A stretch of DNA of 64,000 nucleotides from a virus. A program made the translations under genes and the position numbers. Position 1 is the first letter of the stretch, and each line of letters begins with the position of its first letter. Below the pieces are notes generated by a model. The model made no database searches, was not told the DNA's origin, and saw nothing but the letters and a program-made list of their open reading frames with translations. Shown here piece after piece: positions 57,666 through 64,000 of this stretch. The stretch spans positions 1 through 64,000 of IMG/VR virus record IMGVR_UViG_3300045952_000124, one strand, 5' to 3'.

Positions 57666-58618
57666 TGAGCGGCATTGGAGCGATACCCGTCAAGCGCGGC
57701 TGCGGCACGCGGCAGGCGGGCGGAGTGTATTGGGAGTTGGGTATAGGTCCGGGCGGCGCGCCTGCAGAGGCGTTTCTGGTAGACGCTCCGCAGCTTCTAC
57801 CGGAAGGGTACGTGCTACCAAACCGGGGCGTCGGCATACTGGAGCGGGGCGCAGTAACGCACTTGGTAGACCGGATCGGGCTGTCGGATTACCCTAACAC
57901 GCTGGACTACTTTTTGGAGGGCAAGGAGTACGGCTACAGCCGCCGTCTCCCGGCGACGCTTGACTACAGCGTGCTAGGAGAAGCGTCGCGGCTCCTGCCC
58001 GTGCATGACCGCGCGTTCCTGCACAACTATGCGGACCTGTGCGCGGCGAACGTGACGCTGCCCTCTGTAATCTGCCCGAAGGGGTTGCCGCACCACCCGC
58101 TATGGTGCGCTATCGGCAGGGCGGAGCAGGTCGGTTGGCAGGAGTACGGAATAGAATTGGAGCCGCCGCAGGAGTTGAGGTCGTTCGGCACGATTGAGCG
58201 GGTCGGAGTAATCCTGCCGACGCAGCGCGTGAACCCTTTGTACGTGCGTGAGGACGCGCTTGCGGCGTCGGCACGCGGAGAGGCGTACGAACACTACCAC
58301 ATCGAAGTCGTGCCGCCTGAACCGATGTGCTGCTCCGCTTGGTGGAGCCTGCTTGACCCGGACACCTGCGAACCTGCGCCGCAGGTACACGGTTGGGGCG
58401 ACGGCTACAGCAAGCGGAAAATGCCGTCGTTTGAATACAACGCCTACAAGGTTCCGGGCGACTTCTCTCCGAAGTACGCCCCGGCGATATTTATGAGCCT
58501 GCCTGCTTCGCGGATCGTAATCGTCCGCGACGAAGACGACCCGCAGTACGCGGAGAAGGCGGAGCGCATAGACCGCATGCTTGACGGGCGGCTACACTTT
58601 ACGGAGGTAGATCAGTGA
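57665..58618 (+). CDS. Hypothetical protein, 317 aa
   Basis: Alpha/beta protein with several Cys (GCGTRQAGG, CAANVTLPSVICPKG, MCCSAW), a Trp-rich stretch and an HHPLW motif. The regular strand pattern suggests a single folded domain, but I do not recognise it. It overlaps the ParB-like gene by 4 bases and may act with it. Confidence 0.55.
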   Translation: MSGIGAIPVKRGCGTRQAGGVYWELGIGPGGAPAEAFLVDAPQLLPEGYVLPNRGVGILERGAVTHLVDRIGLSDYPNTLDYFLEGKEYGYSRRLPATLDYSVLGEASRLLPVHDRAFLHNYADLCAANVTLPSVICPKGLPHHPLWCAIGRAEQVGWQEYGIELEPPQELRSFGTIERVGVILPTQRVNPLYVREDALAASARGEAYEHYHIEVVPPEPMCCSAWWSLLDPDTCEPAPQVHGWGDGYSKRKMPSFEYNAYKVPGDFSPKYAPAIFMSLPASRIVIVRDEDDPQYAEKAERIDRMLDGRLHFTEVDQ

Positions 58619-60114
58619 GTGACAATCGGACGAACACGAACAGGAAGCAGGGTGAGGGGCAGGCTGCACAATCGGCGCTAGACCTGTCTCTCCTGCCGGG
58701 CAAGATGCCCGAACACATAGCGAACGCGAACATACCGCTCAACGTGCTGCCGCCCGATGCGGAGTTGATAGGACCGGAGCCGACGCCGGGCTTGATGCAG
58801 AGCCTTCGCGACTTCGGCGGCGTGCTTGTGCCGCTCCTGCTGATAGCGGAAGGGCAGCTACAGGGACCAACCGGATACATCGTAGTGGACGGCACGCGGC
58901 GCGTGAAGGGTATGCGGCGCTGGCAGCGCGAATGGGCAGAGGAAGCGGAGCGCATAGAAGCGAAGCACGGGCAGGTAGACGTTGACGCCGGAGAGGTCGC
59001 GGACTTCCGGGCGTCGCGCCCGCCCCAAACTGTTCCGGCGCGCATATTCCCGCCGGGTTGGAGCCGGGCAGAGGTGCTATCGGTCGTAGCGAATGAGGAG
59101 CGGTCGGAGAACCTGCCCCGGACGCTTGACAACCTGCGGCGGCTCCTGCAGGCAGGGGTTGACCCGGAAGAAGTGCGGCGCTCCTGCGGGCTTGACAAGA
59201 CGCAGTACAAACAGGTCGCGCAGTTGCTAGCCTTGAACGCGGTACTCCTGCAGGCGTTGATAGACGGCAAGCTTCCGGCAGGGCGGGCGCGTGAGATAGC
59301 GAGAATGCCCGTCGCCCGGCAGGATAAGCTTGCGGCGATGTACGAAGCAGAGGGCAAGCTATCGGCAGAGGACGTGCGAGAAGTGCGGTCGGTTGGATCT
59401 GCGGCGGCGGCGGCGCTAATCCCTGACGACGTGTTCAACACGCCCGGCGCTGATGCGTCGGCTCCGGCATGGGGCGCTATGGGGTTCACTCCGGGCGCTG
59501 TGTTGACGGCGCAGGGCATGGCGACAATCGTAGCCGTACCTGCCGGGCAGGAGCCTTCAATACCCTACGTGTACAGGGAAGTAGACACCGAACACTGGCT
59601 TGCGAAGGTCAACAGGCTTATAGCGGAAGCGCTTGACGCGACGCCTGCCGATGCTCCGCACGCGCACCAGCTAATCGCATCGCTTGCGCGGTCGGCAGAG
59701 GAAGCGGACTTCCTGCTGACGCTGTACGCGCACGGTGAGCCTAGCGGTCCTACTCCGCATGAGCAGCTAATGTCTGAGCTTGCGGCGGCGGAAGCGGAAG
59801 ACCTGCGGCGGCAGTCGGAGCAGGAGCCGGAGCGGAAGAAGAAGCCCAAGAAGGAACGGCGGGCGCTATCGTCCGAGACGTACGACAACATCCCGGCTGA
59901 TAGCCCGTTCTCTACGTCCGCCGATCCGACTACGCTCCCAACAGAAGTCGCGGAGCAGGTCGGCGTTGAAGACCTGCAGGTTGACGACTTCGCGTCGCTG
60001 GCGAAGGGCGTGCAGTCGGAGCGGGTCGCGCCCGCCGAACCTGTATGGAGGCGAAAGAAGCCTGCAGAGGCGGCAGGAGTAGCCCCTGAGATGACACAGG
60101 GCGCGTCAGAATAG
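58615..60114 (+). CDS. ParB/KorB-like DNA-binding protein
   Basis: 499 residues. ParB-type N domain: L-N-V-L-P-P-D, L-R-D-F-G-x-V-L-V-P-L-L, I-V-V-D-G-T-R-R-V-K-G-M-R-R-W (about 96-110), then V-A-N-E-E-R-S-E-N-L and a helix-turn-helix (A-G-V-D-P-E-E-V-R-R-S-C-G-L-D-K-T-Q-Y-K-Q-V) followed by L-P-A-G-R-A-R-E-I-A-R-M. A partition or transcription-control role is plausible; it is a candidate binder of one of the repeated sites described here. The C-terminal EMTQGASE is encoded by the GAGATGACAC repeat. Confidence 0.75.
   Translation: MSDNRTNTNRKQGEGQAAQSALDLSLLPGKMPEHIANANIPLNVLPPDAELIGPEPTPGLMQSLRDFGGVLVPLLLIAEGQLQGPTGYIVVDGTRRVKGMRRWQREWAEEAERIEAKHGQVDVDAGEVADFRASRPPQTVPARIFPPGWSRAEVLSVVANEERSENLPRTLDNLRRLLQAGVDPEEVRRSCGLDKTQYKQVAQLLALNAVLLQALIDGKLPAGRAREIARMPVARQDKLAAMYEAEGKLSAEDVREVRSVGSAAAAALIPDDVFNTPGADASAPAWGAMGFTPGAVLTAQGMATIVAVPAGQEPSIPYVYREVDTEHWLAKVNRLIAEALDATPADAPHAHQLIASLARSAEEADFLLTLYAHGEPSGPTPHEQLMSELAAAEAEDLRRQSEQEPERKKKPKKERRALSSETYDNIPADSPFSTSADPTTLPTEVAEQVGVEDLQVDDFASLAKGVQSERVAPAEPVWRRKKPAEAAGVAPEMTQGASE
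60082..60101 (+). repeat. GAGATGACAC hairpin inside a gene end
   Basis: CCCT-GAGATGACAC-AGGG (60084-60101) overlaps the last codons of the ParB-like gene, followed by CGCGTCAGAATAG as in the copy at 51742. Confidence 0.6.
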
Positions 60115-60138
60115 GTCGGCGCGTATGTTTGTATGCGT

Positions 60139-60168
60139 GAGGGGCGGGCGGCTGTCTGAGCGCCCCTC
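60139..60168 (+). terminator. Hairpin after the ParB-like gene
   Basis: GAGGGGCG (60139-60146) pairs with CGCCCCTC (60161-60168), 14-base loop. No U-run. Lies between the stop at 60114 and the next ATG at 60194. Confidence 0.5.
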
Positions 60169-60193
60169 AACAACACGAAAGGACGAAACACGA

Positions 60194-61021
60194 ATGGACG
60201 GCATAAGCGAACACTTTGGCGATGTAGACATGGACGAAGCAACGGATAACGGCTATCAGGGCGGCTCCGCCCGGAATTACGGCGATTGGTCGGCGCACGA
60301 CCTGCTAGCCCGGTCGGTTGAGCTGCAGGAGCAGCAGGTCGCGCAGTTGGCGCGGTCGGCGGCGGCTCAGGAGCGGATCGCGATACAGGAGACGCGCAAG
60401 AGCAACTATCTCGGCGGGATACTCCTGCTCCTGCACTCTGCGGCGGCGGCGCATCTGGACCCGATAGTAACCGACCGCATACCGTTCGGCTTTGACGACT
60501 ATGAGGAGCCGGGCGACGGTCCGGGCGGAGCCGGAGCAGGTGCAGGGGCAGCAGCCGCCGCAGGGCGGGAAGGACCGCAGGCTTCGGTGTCAATCGGGGC
60601 GCGCATCAACGAAGACGGCACAATGACGCCGATAGCTTGCCCGCACAACCCACTTGGACCGGAAGCTTGCGCGCTCTGCGCGGCAGCGTTTGAGGCTATG
60701 GCCCCGATGATGCAGGACGCGGCGGCGGACCTGCGGGCGCGGGCTGCTTCGGCAACGCAGGCGTACCAAGAGTACGTCGCAAGCGTCGGACCGGGGCAAC
60801 CGCTAATGACCCTGCAGGAATGGAACCGCCAAAACGCGGCGGCGTCTCCGGCTCCGCGCCGGGCAGGTGGCAGACCGCCGATCACTCCGACCGAAGCCGG
60901 GTGGCTATCCGACCTGTACGCGCAGGGACCCAAGCAGGCGCAGGAAGCGCACGACCGCCGCATGGCAGCGAAGCAGGACGAACACGCCGAGACACAGGAG
61001 CCTTTGCCGCCGCAGGCATAA
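60194..61021 (+). CDS. Hypothetical coiled-coil protein
   Basis: 275 residues from ATG 60194 (AAAGGACG). Acidic N terminus, a Gln/Ala coiled coil (VELQEQQVAQLARSAAAQER), a Gly/Ala linker, C-P-H ... C-A-L-C metal-site candidate and a basic Pro-rich tail ending LPPQA encoded by a motif copy. Confidence 0.5.
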   Translation: MDGISEHFGDVDMDEATDNGYQGGSARNYGDWSAHDLLARSVELQEQQVAQLARSAAAQERIAIQETRKSNYLGGILLLLHSAAAAHLDPIVTDRIPFGFDDYEEPGDGPGGAGAGAGAAAAAGREGPQASVSIGARINEDGTMTPIACPHNPLGPEACALCAAAFEAMAPMMQDAAADLRARAASATQAYQEYVASVGPGQPLMTLQEWNRQNAAASPAPRRAGGRPPITPTEAGWLSDLYAQGPKQAQEAHDRRMAAKQDEHAETQEPLPPQA

Positions 61022-61037
61022 ATTGGTAGCGGATTGG
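61022..61037 (+). promoter_or_regulatory. ATTGG-type sites upstream of P8
   Basis: ATTGG at 61022 and 61033, 11 bases apart, immediately after the previous stop codon. Confidence 0.55.
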
Positions 61038-61049
61038 CGGCGGAGCGGC

Positions 61050-61099
61050 TTGACGGCGGCTCCGCCTGCCGCTATAATGTCTGTAGTAGGACATACGAC
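61050..61099 (+). promoter_or_regulatory. Promoter with operator-like box (P8)
   Basis: TTGACG (61050-61055), 17 bases, TATAAT (61073-61078), then GTCTGT-AGTAGGACA-TACGAC (61079-61099); the left arm is degenerate, the right part intact. Confidence 0.75.
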
Positions 61100-61115
61100 G
61101 CGGGCATTGACCCGC
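61100..61115 (+). promoter_or_regulatory. Leader hairpin, hexaloop variant
   Basis: GCGGG-CATTGA-CCCGC, 22 bases before the next ATG, in the same place as the pentaloop hairpins but with a different loop. Confidence 0.5.
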
Positions 61116-61137
61116 TACACAGAAAGGTAGGTCGGAC

Positions 61138-61527
61138 ATGACGAACATAGGCAAGCTTGAAGGCGACACGTTTGGGAGCAGGCGCAGGCAGGCGGAAGAA
61201 AGCCGCTCCGCTACGTCTGCCTTCGCGCAGAAGCAACGCGACCGGGCGCAGGCTGTGCTTGACGGGTACACGCCGGAGCAGGTCGAGAAGCATCGGCGGT
61301 TGGGGCAGGTGCGTGAGGACGCGGCGCAGTTGGGGCAGGCGGCGTTCGTCCTGCAGAAGCGCGGCAAGGAGCGGCTTGGGCTGCAGGTCCGCCGCGAACA
61401 CCTGTTGGCGCTTGCGGAGCGCGACGCGCTGCAAGAGGAATTGGAGCGCACGACGGGCGGCGTGTGGGGCGTGCAGGCGTTGGGCGACGCGATACTCCGG
61501 TATGACCGGATTATGATCGAAGGGTAA
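61138..61527 (+). CDS. Hypothetical coiled-coil protein, 129 aa
   Basis: AAAGGTAGG site. Nearly all charged helix, Gln/Arg/Glu rich (FAQKQRDRAQAVLDGY, LLALAERDALQEELER). First gene after P8. Role unknown. Confidence 0.55.
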   Translation: MTNIGKLEGDTFGSRRRQAEESRSATSAFAQKQRDRAQAVLDGYTPEQVEKHRRLGQVREDAAQLGQAAFVLQKRGKERLGLQVRREHLLALAERDALQEELERTTGGVWGVQALGDAILRYDRIMIEG

Positions 61528-61549
61528 TCGGCGGCAGGTCGGATTGATT

Positions 61550-61562
61550 GCGCGAACAGCGC
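61550..61562 (+). promoter_or_regulatory. Leader hairpin, GAACA pentaloop
   Basis: GCGC-GAACA-GCGC, then AGAAAGG; ATG 18 bases after the stem. Confidence 0.65.
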
Positions 61563-61580
61563 AGAAAGGCAGGCAATACA

Positions 61581-62513
61581 ATGGCAATCGTATACACACT
61601 GGAGAACGGCGACAAGTGGGCGGCATTGAAGGCTCCGAAGCAGTACGTCGCGGAGCGGGCGGCAAGGTATCCGGGCGGCAACCTGCGCCTGCAGGTAGAA
61701 TGGGACGGCAATTGGCGGCGCATATCGCACAAGCATGACTGCCCGCACTACGTTGGGTACGGCGCGCTGCCTGACTATTACGACATAAACCGCCTGTACC
61801 CGGACTGCGTGAACTACGACAGTCAGCAGGCAGAGAACGGTCCTGCCTATGGCTGCGGTCCGTTCGGTCCGACCGTGCGCCTGATAGCGTGGGAAGGCTG
61901 CGTGCTTGAGGAGCGCGAGAGCAACTTCCTAGACGATAGCGACTTCTACGCCTACGTGTGGGACGCGGAGCGCGGCTGCACAATGTCGCATGAGTACGCT
62001 ACTACCCGCTTCGGCGGCGGCGGTTGGTGTTCGGTAGACGCTACTCCTGAAGTCAGGGCGGCGGCGGCGGAGTACACGAAGGGGCAACTTCTGAGCATAC
62101 TGCAGCAGGAGAACGAATTGCAGGCGACCTATCGGCAGGTCGGTCGTATCGTCCGCTTGAACATGGACGGTACGCTGCCCGTCCGCGACAAGGCGGCACG
62201 CGCAGAGTTGGAAAGCTACCGGGGCGCGCTTGGCGTGATCCGCTGGCAGGGCGAACGCAAGTATGGGCAGAGCCGATGGGCTCCGACCTACGTGCGGATC
62301 GGCGTTGAGATACTTGCGGACGAATTGCTCCTGCAGGGCGCTGGCTACGTGTTTATGGACCCGGACAATGTTGAGGTCGCGTTCCCTGATATGTACTTGG
62401 TCCCTGCGGAGCAGTTGGAGCGCGCAGCCGATAACGGCAAGGGACGCCCGTCCGCTCCTGCCGGGCTTATTATGAACCGGGTGGCTAGCAGGACGGGAAT
62501 GGTATACGTCTAA
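61581..62513 (+). CDS. Hypothetical protein, 310 aa
   Basis: ATG 61581. Aromatic-rich N-terminal domain with HKHDCPHY and several Cys (possible metal site), a WDAERGCTMSHEYATTRFGG segment, a helical middle and a C-terminal domain with YVFMDPDNVEVAFPDMY. No family recognised. Confidence 0.52.
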   Translation: MAIVYTLENGDKWAALKAPKQYVAERAARYPGGNLRLQVEWDGNWRRISHKHDCPHYVGYGALPDYYDINRLYPDCVNYDSQQAENGPAYGCGPFGPTVRLIAWEGCVLEERESNFLDDSDFYAYVWDAERGCTMSHEYATTRFGGGGWCSVDATPEVRAAAAEYTKGQLLSILQQENELQATYRQVGRIVRLNMDGTLPVRDKAARAELESYRGALGVIRWQGERKYGQSRWAPTYVRIGVEILADELLLQGAGYVFMDPDNVEVAFPDMYLVPAEQLERAADNGKGRPSAPAGLIMNRVASRTGMVYV

Positions 62514-62522
62514 CAGCGTGCG

Positions 62523-62550
62523 GGCGCTCCTGAGATGACACAGGAGCGCC
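62523..62550 (+). terminator. 3' hairpin with GAGATGACAC loop (perfect 9 bp stem)
   Basis: GGCGCTCCT (62523-62531) pairs exactly with AGGAGCGCC (62542-62550) around GAGATGACAC. It begins 10 bases after the stop codon. The best-formed copy of this element; no U-run follows. Confidence 0.65.
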
Positions 62551-62620
62551 GATCCGGGTGGGGCGTGTGTGTTTGTACCTGTGGGTACGCGCCGCCCGGC
62601 AGAAAGGAGCAGGTAACAGC

Positions 62621-62899
62621 ATGAACCTAGAAGAAGCGAGACGACAAACGATTGCGGTACGGCGGATCACACGGCTCCGCATCGCGGCGACGAAGATAGA
62701 TCGGCTCCGCGTGCAGGTGCTAGATGTGACTATGGAGACGAAGGATTACGCGGCGCGTGAATTCGTCGCGAAGGCGGCGGACTTTTTGAGGCGGGCGCAA
62801 GAGGAGTTGGAGCAGACGGCGACGCACGAAGCGCACAACCTGCAGGAGTTGCAGGAAGTGGCGCGGGTCAACGCGATGCGCGACAGGGGTGAGCTATGA
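62621..62899 (+). CDS. Hypothetical helical protein, 92 aa
   Basis: ATG 62621 with AAAGGAGC. Entirely helical, alternating Arg and Glu. Overlaps the next gene by 4 bases. Confidence 0.52.
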   Translation: MNLEEARRQTIAVRRITRLRIAATKIDRLRVQVLDVTMETKDYAAREFVAKAADFLRRAQEELEQTATHEAHNLQELQEVARVNAMRDRGEL

Positions 62900-63495
62900 G
62901 CACGACGGGCGCGCCCGGCTCCGGCAGCACGGGCAAAGGCTCCGCGAAGGTGCAGGTCAAGCGGCTGCTAGCGGAAGTTGAGATAGCGGTCGCAGGTCCG
63001 GTTGACATGGACGGGACGAAGTACCGCCCGGTCCCGTTCACCTACGACGCGATAGGCTACTGGCGGCAGGCGCAGTACACAAAGATACCAGTGCCGCCGA
63101 CCGACTTCTATTCGTACCTGCGCGCAAAGAAGCTGTGCTTTGAGTGCTGCGGTCGCGGGCAGAGGAACACGGTACAGCGCCCGGTGTTCGGTCGCAACAC
63201 GGCGAACAAGAACGGGCTTGACTACCTGTACACGCCCTGCGCGACCTGCGGCGGCAGTGGGAAGCTACAGCCGGAGCAGGAAGAAGGTTGGTGGGCCAAG
63301 CACTTCGCCTACAAACAGGCATTGGAGCAGGAAGCGGCAAGGCACGCGGCGCAACCGCCGCCGCAGGCTCCGCCGATGAGACAGATCATTATCGCTCCTG
63401 CGGTTGACCGGATGCTTGACCGGGTAGACCCTGAAACCGGAGAGATACGGGAGCCGGAAGAAGCAGAAGAAGCAGAAGAAGGGGAGGAAGAATAG
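62896..63495 (+). CDS. Protein with DnaJ-type zinc centre
   Basis: 199 residues. C-F-E-C-C-G-R-G-Q and C-A-T-C-G-G-S-G-K are two CxxCxGxG-like half sites about 36 residues apart, as in DnaJ central domains, which bind unfolded protein or nucleic acid. The C-terminal tail is very acidic. Beta domain at the N terminus. Confidence 0.6.
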   Translation: MSTTGAPGSGSTGKGSAKVQVKRLLAEVEIAVAGPVDMDGTKYRPVPFTYDAIGYWRQAQYTKIPVPPTDFYSYLRAKKLCFECCGRGQRNTVQRPVFGRNTANKNGLDYLYTPCATCGGSGKLQPEQEEGWWAKHFAYKQALEQEAARHAAQPPPQAPPMRQIIIAPAVDRMLDRVDPETGEIREPEEAEEAEEGEEE

Positions 63496-63497
63496 AC

Positions 63498-63782
63498 ATG
63501 GATAACACGCAGAAGGCGCGCCCGGACCCGGCGCAGGCGAAGCAGGTAAGCATGGACGCGGCAGAGAAGCTAGTCGCCCTTGAAGCGGCAGGGCGGGCGC
63601 TCCGCGATGCGCTGGTAGGCTGTGAGGAAGCAGTGGAGCGCGACCGCTTGAAGTCGGAGCTAACTAAGGTCCGGCAAGAGATACTTGAAGCGTCGGCGGT
63701 CGCACGCAACGTGCCTCTGCCCCAAACGACCGGACCGTACCACAAGCGGCAGGGGCGCACGGGGCAGGGCGGAGAGAAGTAG
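63498..63782 (+). CDS. Hypothetical coiled-coil protein, 94 aa
   Basis: Helical core (AAEKLVALEAAGRALRDAL, RLKSELTKVRQEILEA) with a disordered basic end. Last gene before the hairpin at 63787. Confidence 0.5.
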   Translation: MDNTQKARPDPAQAKQVSMDAAEKLVALEAAGRALRDALVGCEEAVERDRLKSELTKVRQEILEASAVARNVPLPQTTGPYHKRQGRTGQGGEK

Positions 63783-63786
63783 CCTG

Positions 63787-63810
63787 CCTGCGGCTCCGCT
63801 ACTCCGCAGG
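63787..63810 (+). terminator. Hairpin before P9
   Basis: CCTGCGG (63787-63793) pairs with CCGCAGG (63804-63810), 10-base loop, followed at once by the -35 TTGACA. Probable end of the preceding transcript. Confidence 0.5.
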
Positions 63811-63811
63811 C

Positions 63812-63861
63812 TTGACACACCTGCGGCGGCGGCGGTATACTTCGCAGGTAGGACACACGAC
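63812..63861 (+). promoter_or_regulatory. Promoter with variant operator box (P9)
   Basis: TTGACA (63812-63817), 18 bases containing ACCTGCGGCGG, TATACT (63836-63841), then TCGCA-GGTAGGACA-CACGAC (63842-63861). Nearly identical to P7 including the CACACGACAC leader. Confidence 0.75.
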
Positions 63862-63906
63862 ACACGGCACACGACACGGAACAGAACGGAAGGGGGATGC
63901 ACGGAT

Positions 63907-64000
63907 ATGGAAGGATACGAATTGGGCGCGGGCGCGGCTCCGGCATACAAGCTGGTTAGCGCGGGCTACGTGGCTAACGTCGCTGCTACAAGCACAAAGA
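63907..64000 (+). CDS. Protein cut off by the right edge
   Basis: ATG 63907, with GAAGGGGG about 10 bases upstream; 31 codons are visible (begins MEGYELGAGAAPAYKLVSAG) with no stop. First gene after P9. No function can be assigned. Confidence 0.55.
   Translation, partial: MEGYELGAGAAPAYKLVSAGYVANVAATSTK

Noticed and set aside
1-64000. tRNA genes
   Set aside because: I looked for TTCRA arms next to plausible acceptor stems in the gaps and saw none; a dedicated scan could still find one.

Overview
The window is almost certainly a stretch of a bacteriophage genome with a long-tailed (siphovirus-like) particle. Evidence is the ordered block of terminase, portal, minor head protein, prohead protease with nested scaffold, capsid, neck, tail tube, frameshifted chaperone, 1606-residue tape measure, Dit/Tal and fibre genes. 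All genes but one read rightward, are tightly packed (ATGA and TAATG overlaps), and use strong AAGGAGG-type ribosome sites and sigma70-type TTGACA/TATAAT promoters, so the host is a bacterium with a conventional housekeeping sigma factor. Base composition is GC-rich (about 60 percent by eye). I cannot name the host. No integrase, DNA polymerase, helicase or primase is visible, so the genome probably extends beyond the window or leans on host replication. I saw no tRNA or CRISPR array.

Layout. 1-10.6 kb: small unknown genes, a DUF1064-type nuclease, an ASCH protein, RNase HI, a MazG-like pyrophosphohydrolase, a SAM methyltransferase and a PAPS-reductase/IbrA-like enzyme. 10.9-14.3 kb: 2OG-Fe(II) oxygenase, glycosyltransferase-like protein, DNA methyltransferase, ParB-like protein; with the two preceding enzymes this looks like a nucleic-acid or metabolite modification island. 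14.4-21.2 kb: packaging, portal and minor head protein. 21.3-30.4 kb: protease, scaffold, capsid, neck, tail tube and chaperone. 30.6-41.8 kb: tape measure, Dit, Tal, fibre. 41.8-47.7 kb: membrane proteins, amidase, a glycoside-hydrolase-like enzyme and a lone minus-strand secreted protein. 47.9-64 kb: a region of small, mostly unknown, often zinc-binding proteins (probably early genes), a ParB/KorB-like protein and an HNH-AP2 endonuclease.

The most unusual content is regulatory. (i) A 10-mer, CCGCCGCAGG and its complement, occurs about 70 times by hand count, roughly once per kb, in all frames and between genes. (ii) Nine promoters share an operator-like box (GTCGTA-N9-TACGAC with core GGTMGGACA) directly after the -10; five also carry upstream ATTGG repeats mostly about 11 bp apart. 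(iii) Seven genes have a small RNA hairpin with a GAACA or GGATA pentaloop just before the ribosome site, its stem varying by compensatory changes. (iv) Six sites carry the sequence GAGATGACAC (five complete, one with its first base changed), usually just after or at the stop codon of a gene and often as a hairpin loop. (v) Four copies of a 110-140 bp noncoding element sit at operon borders. Together these suggest a dense phage-specific regulatory network.
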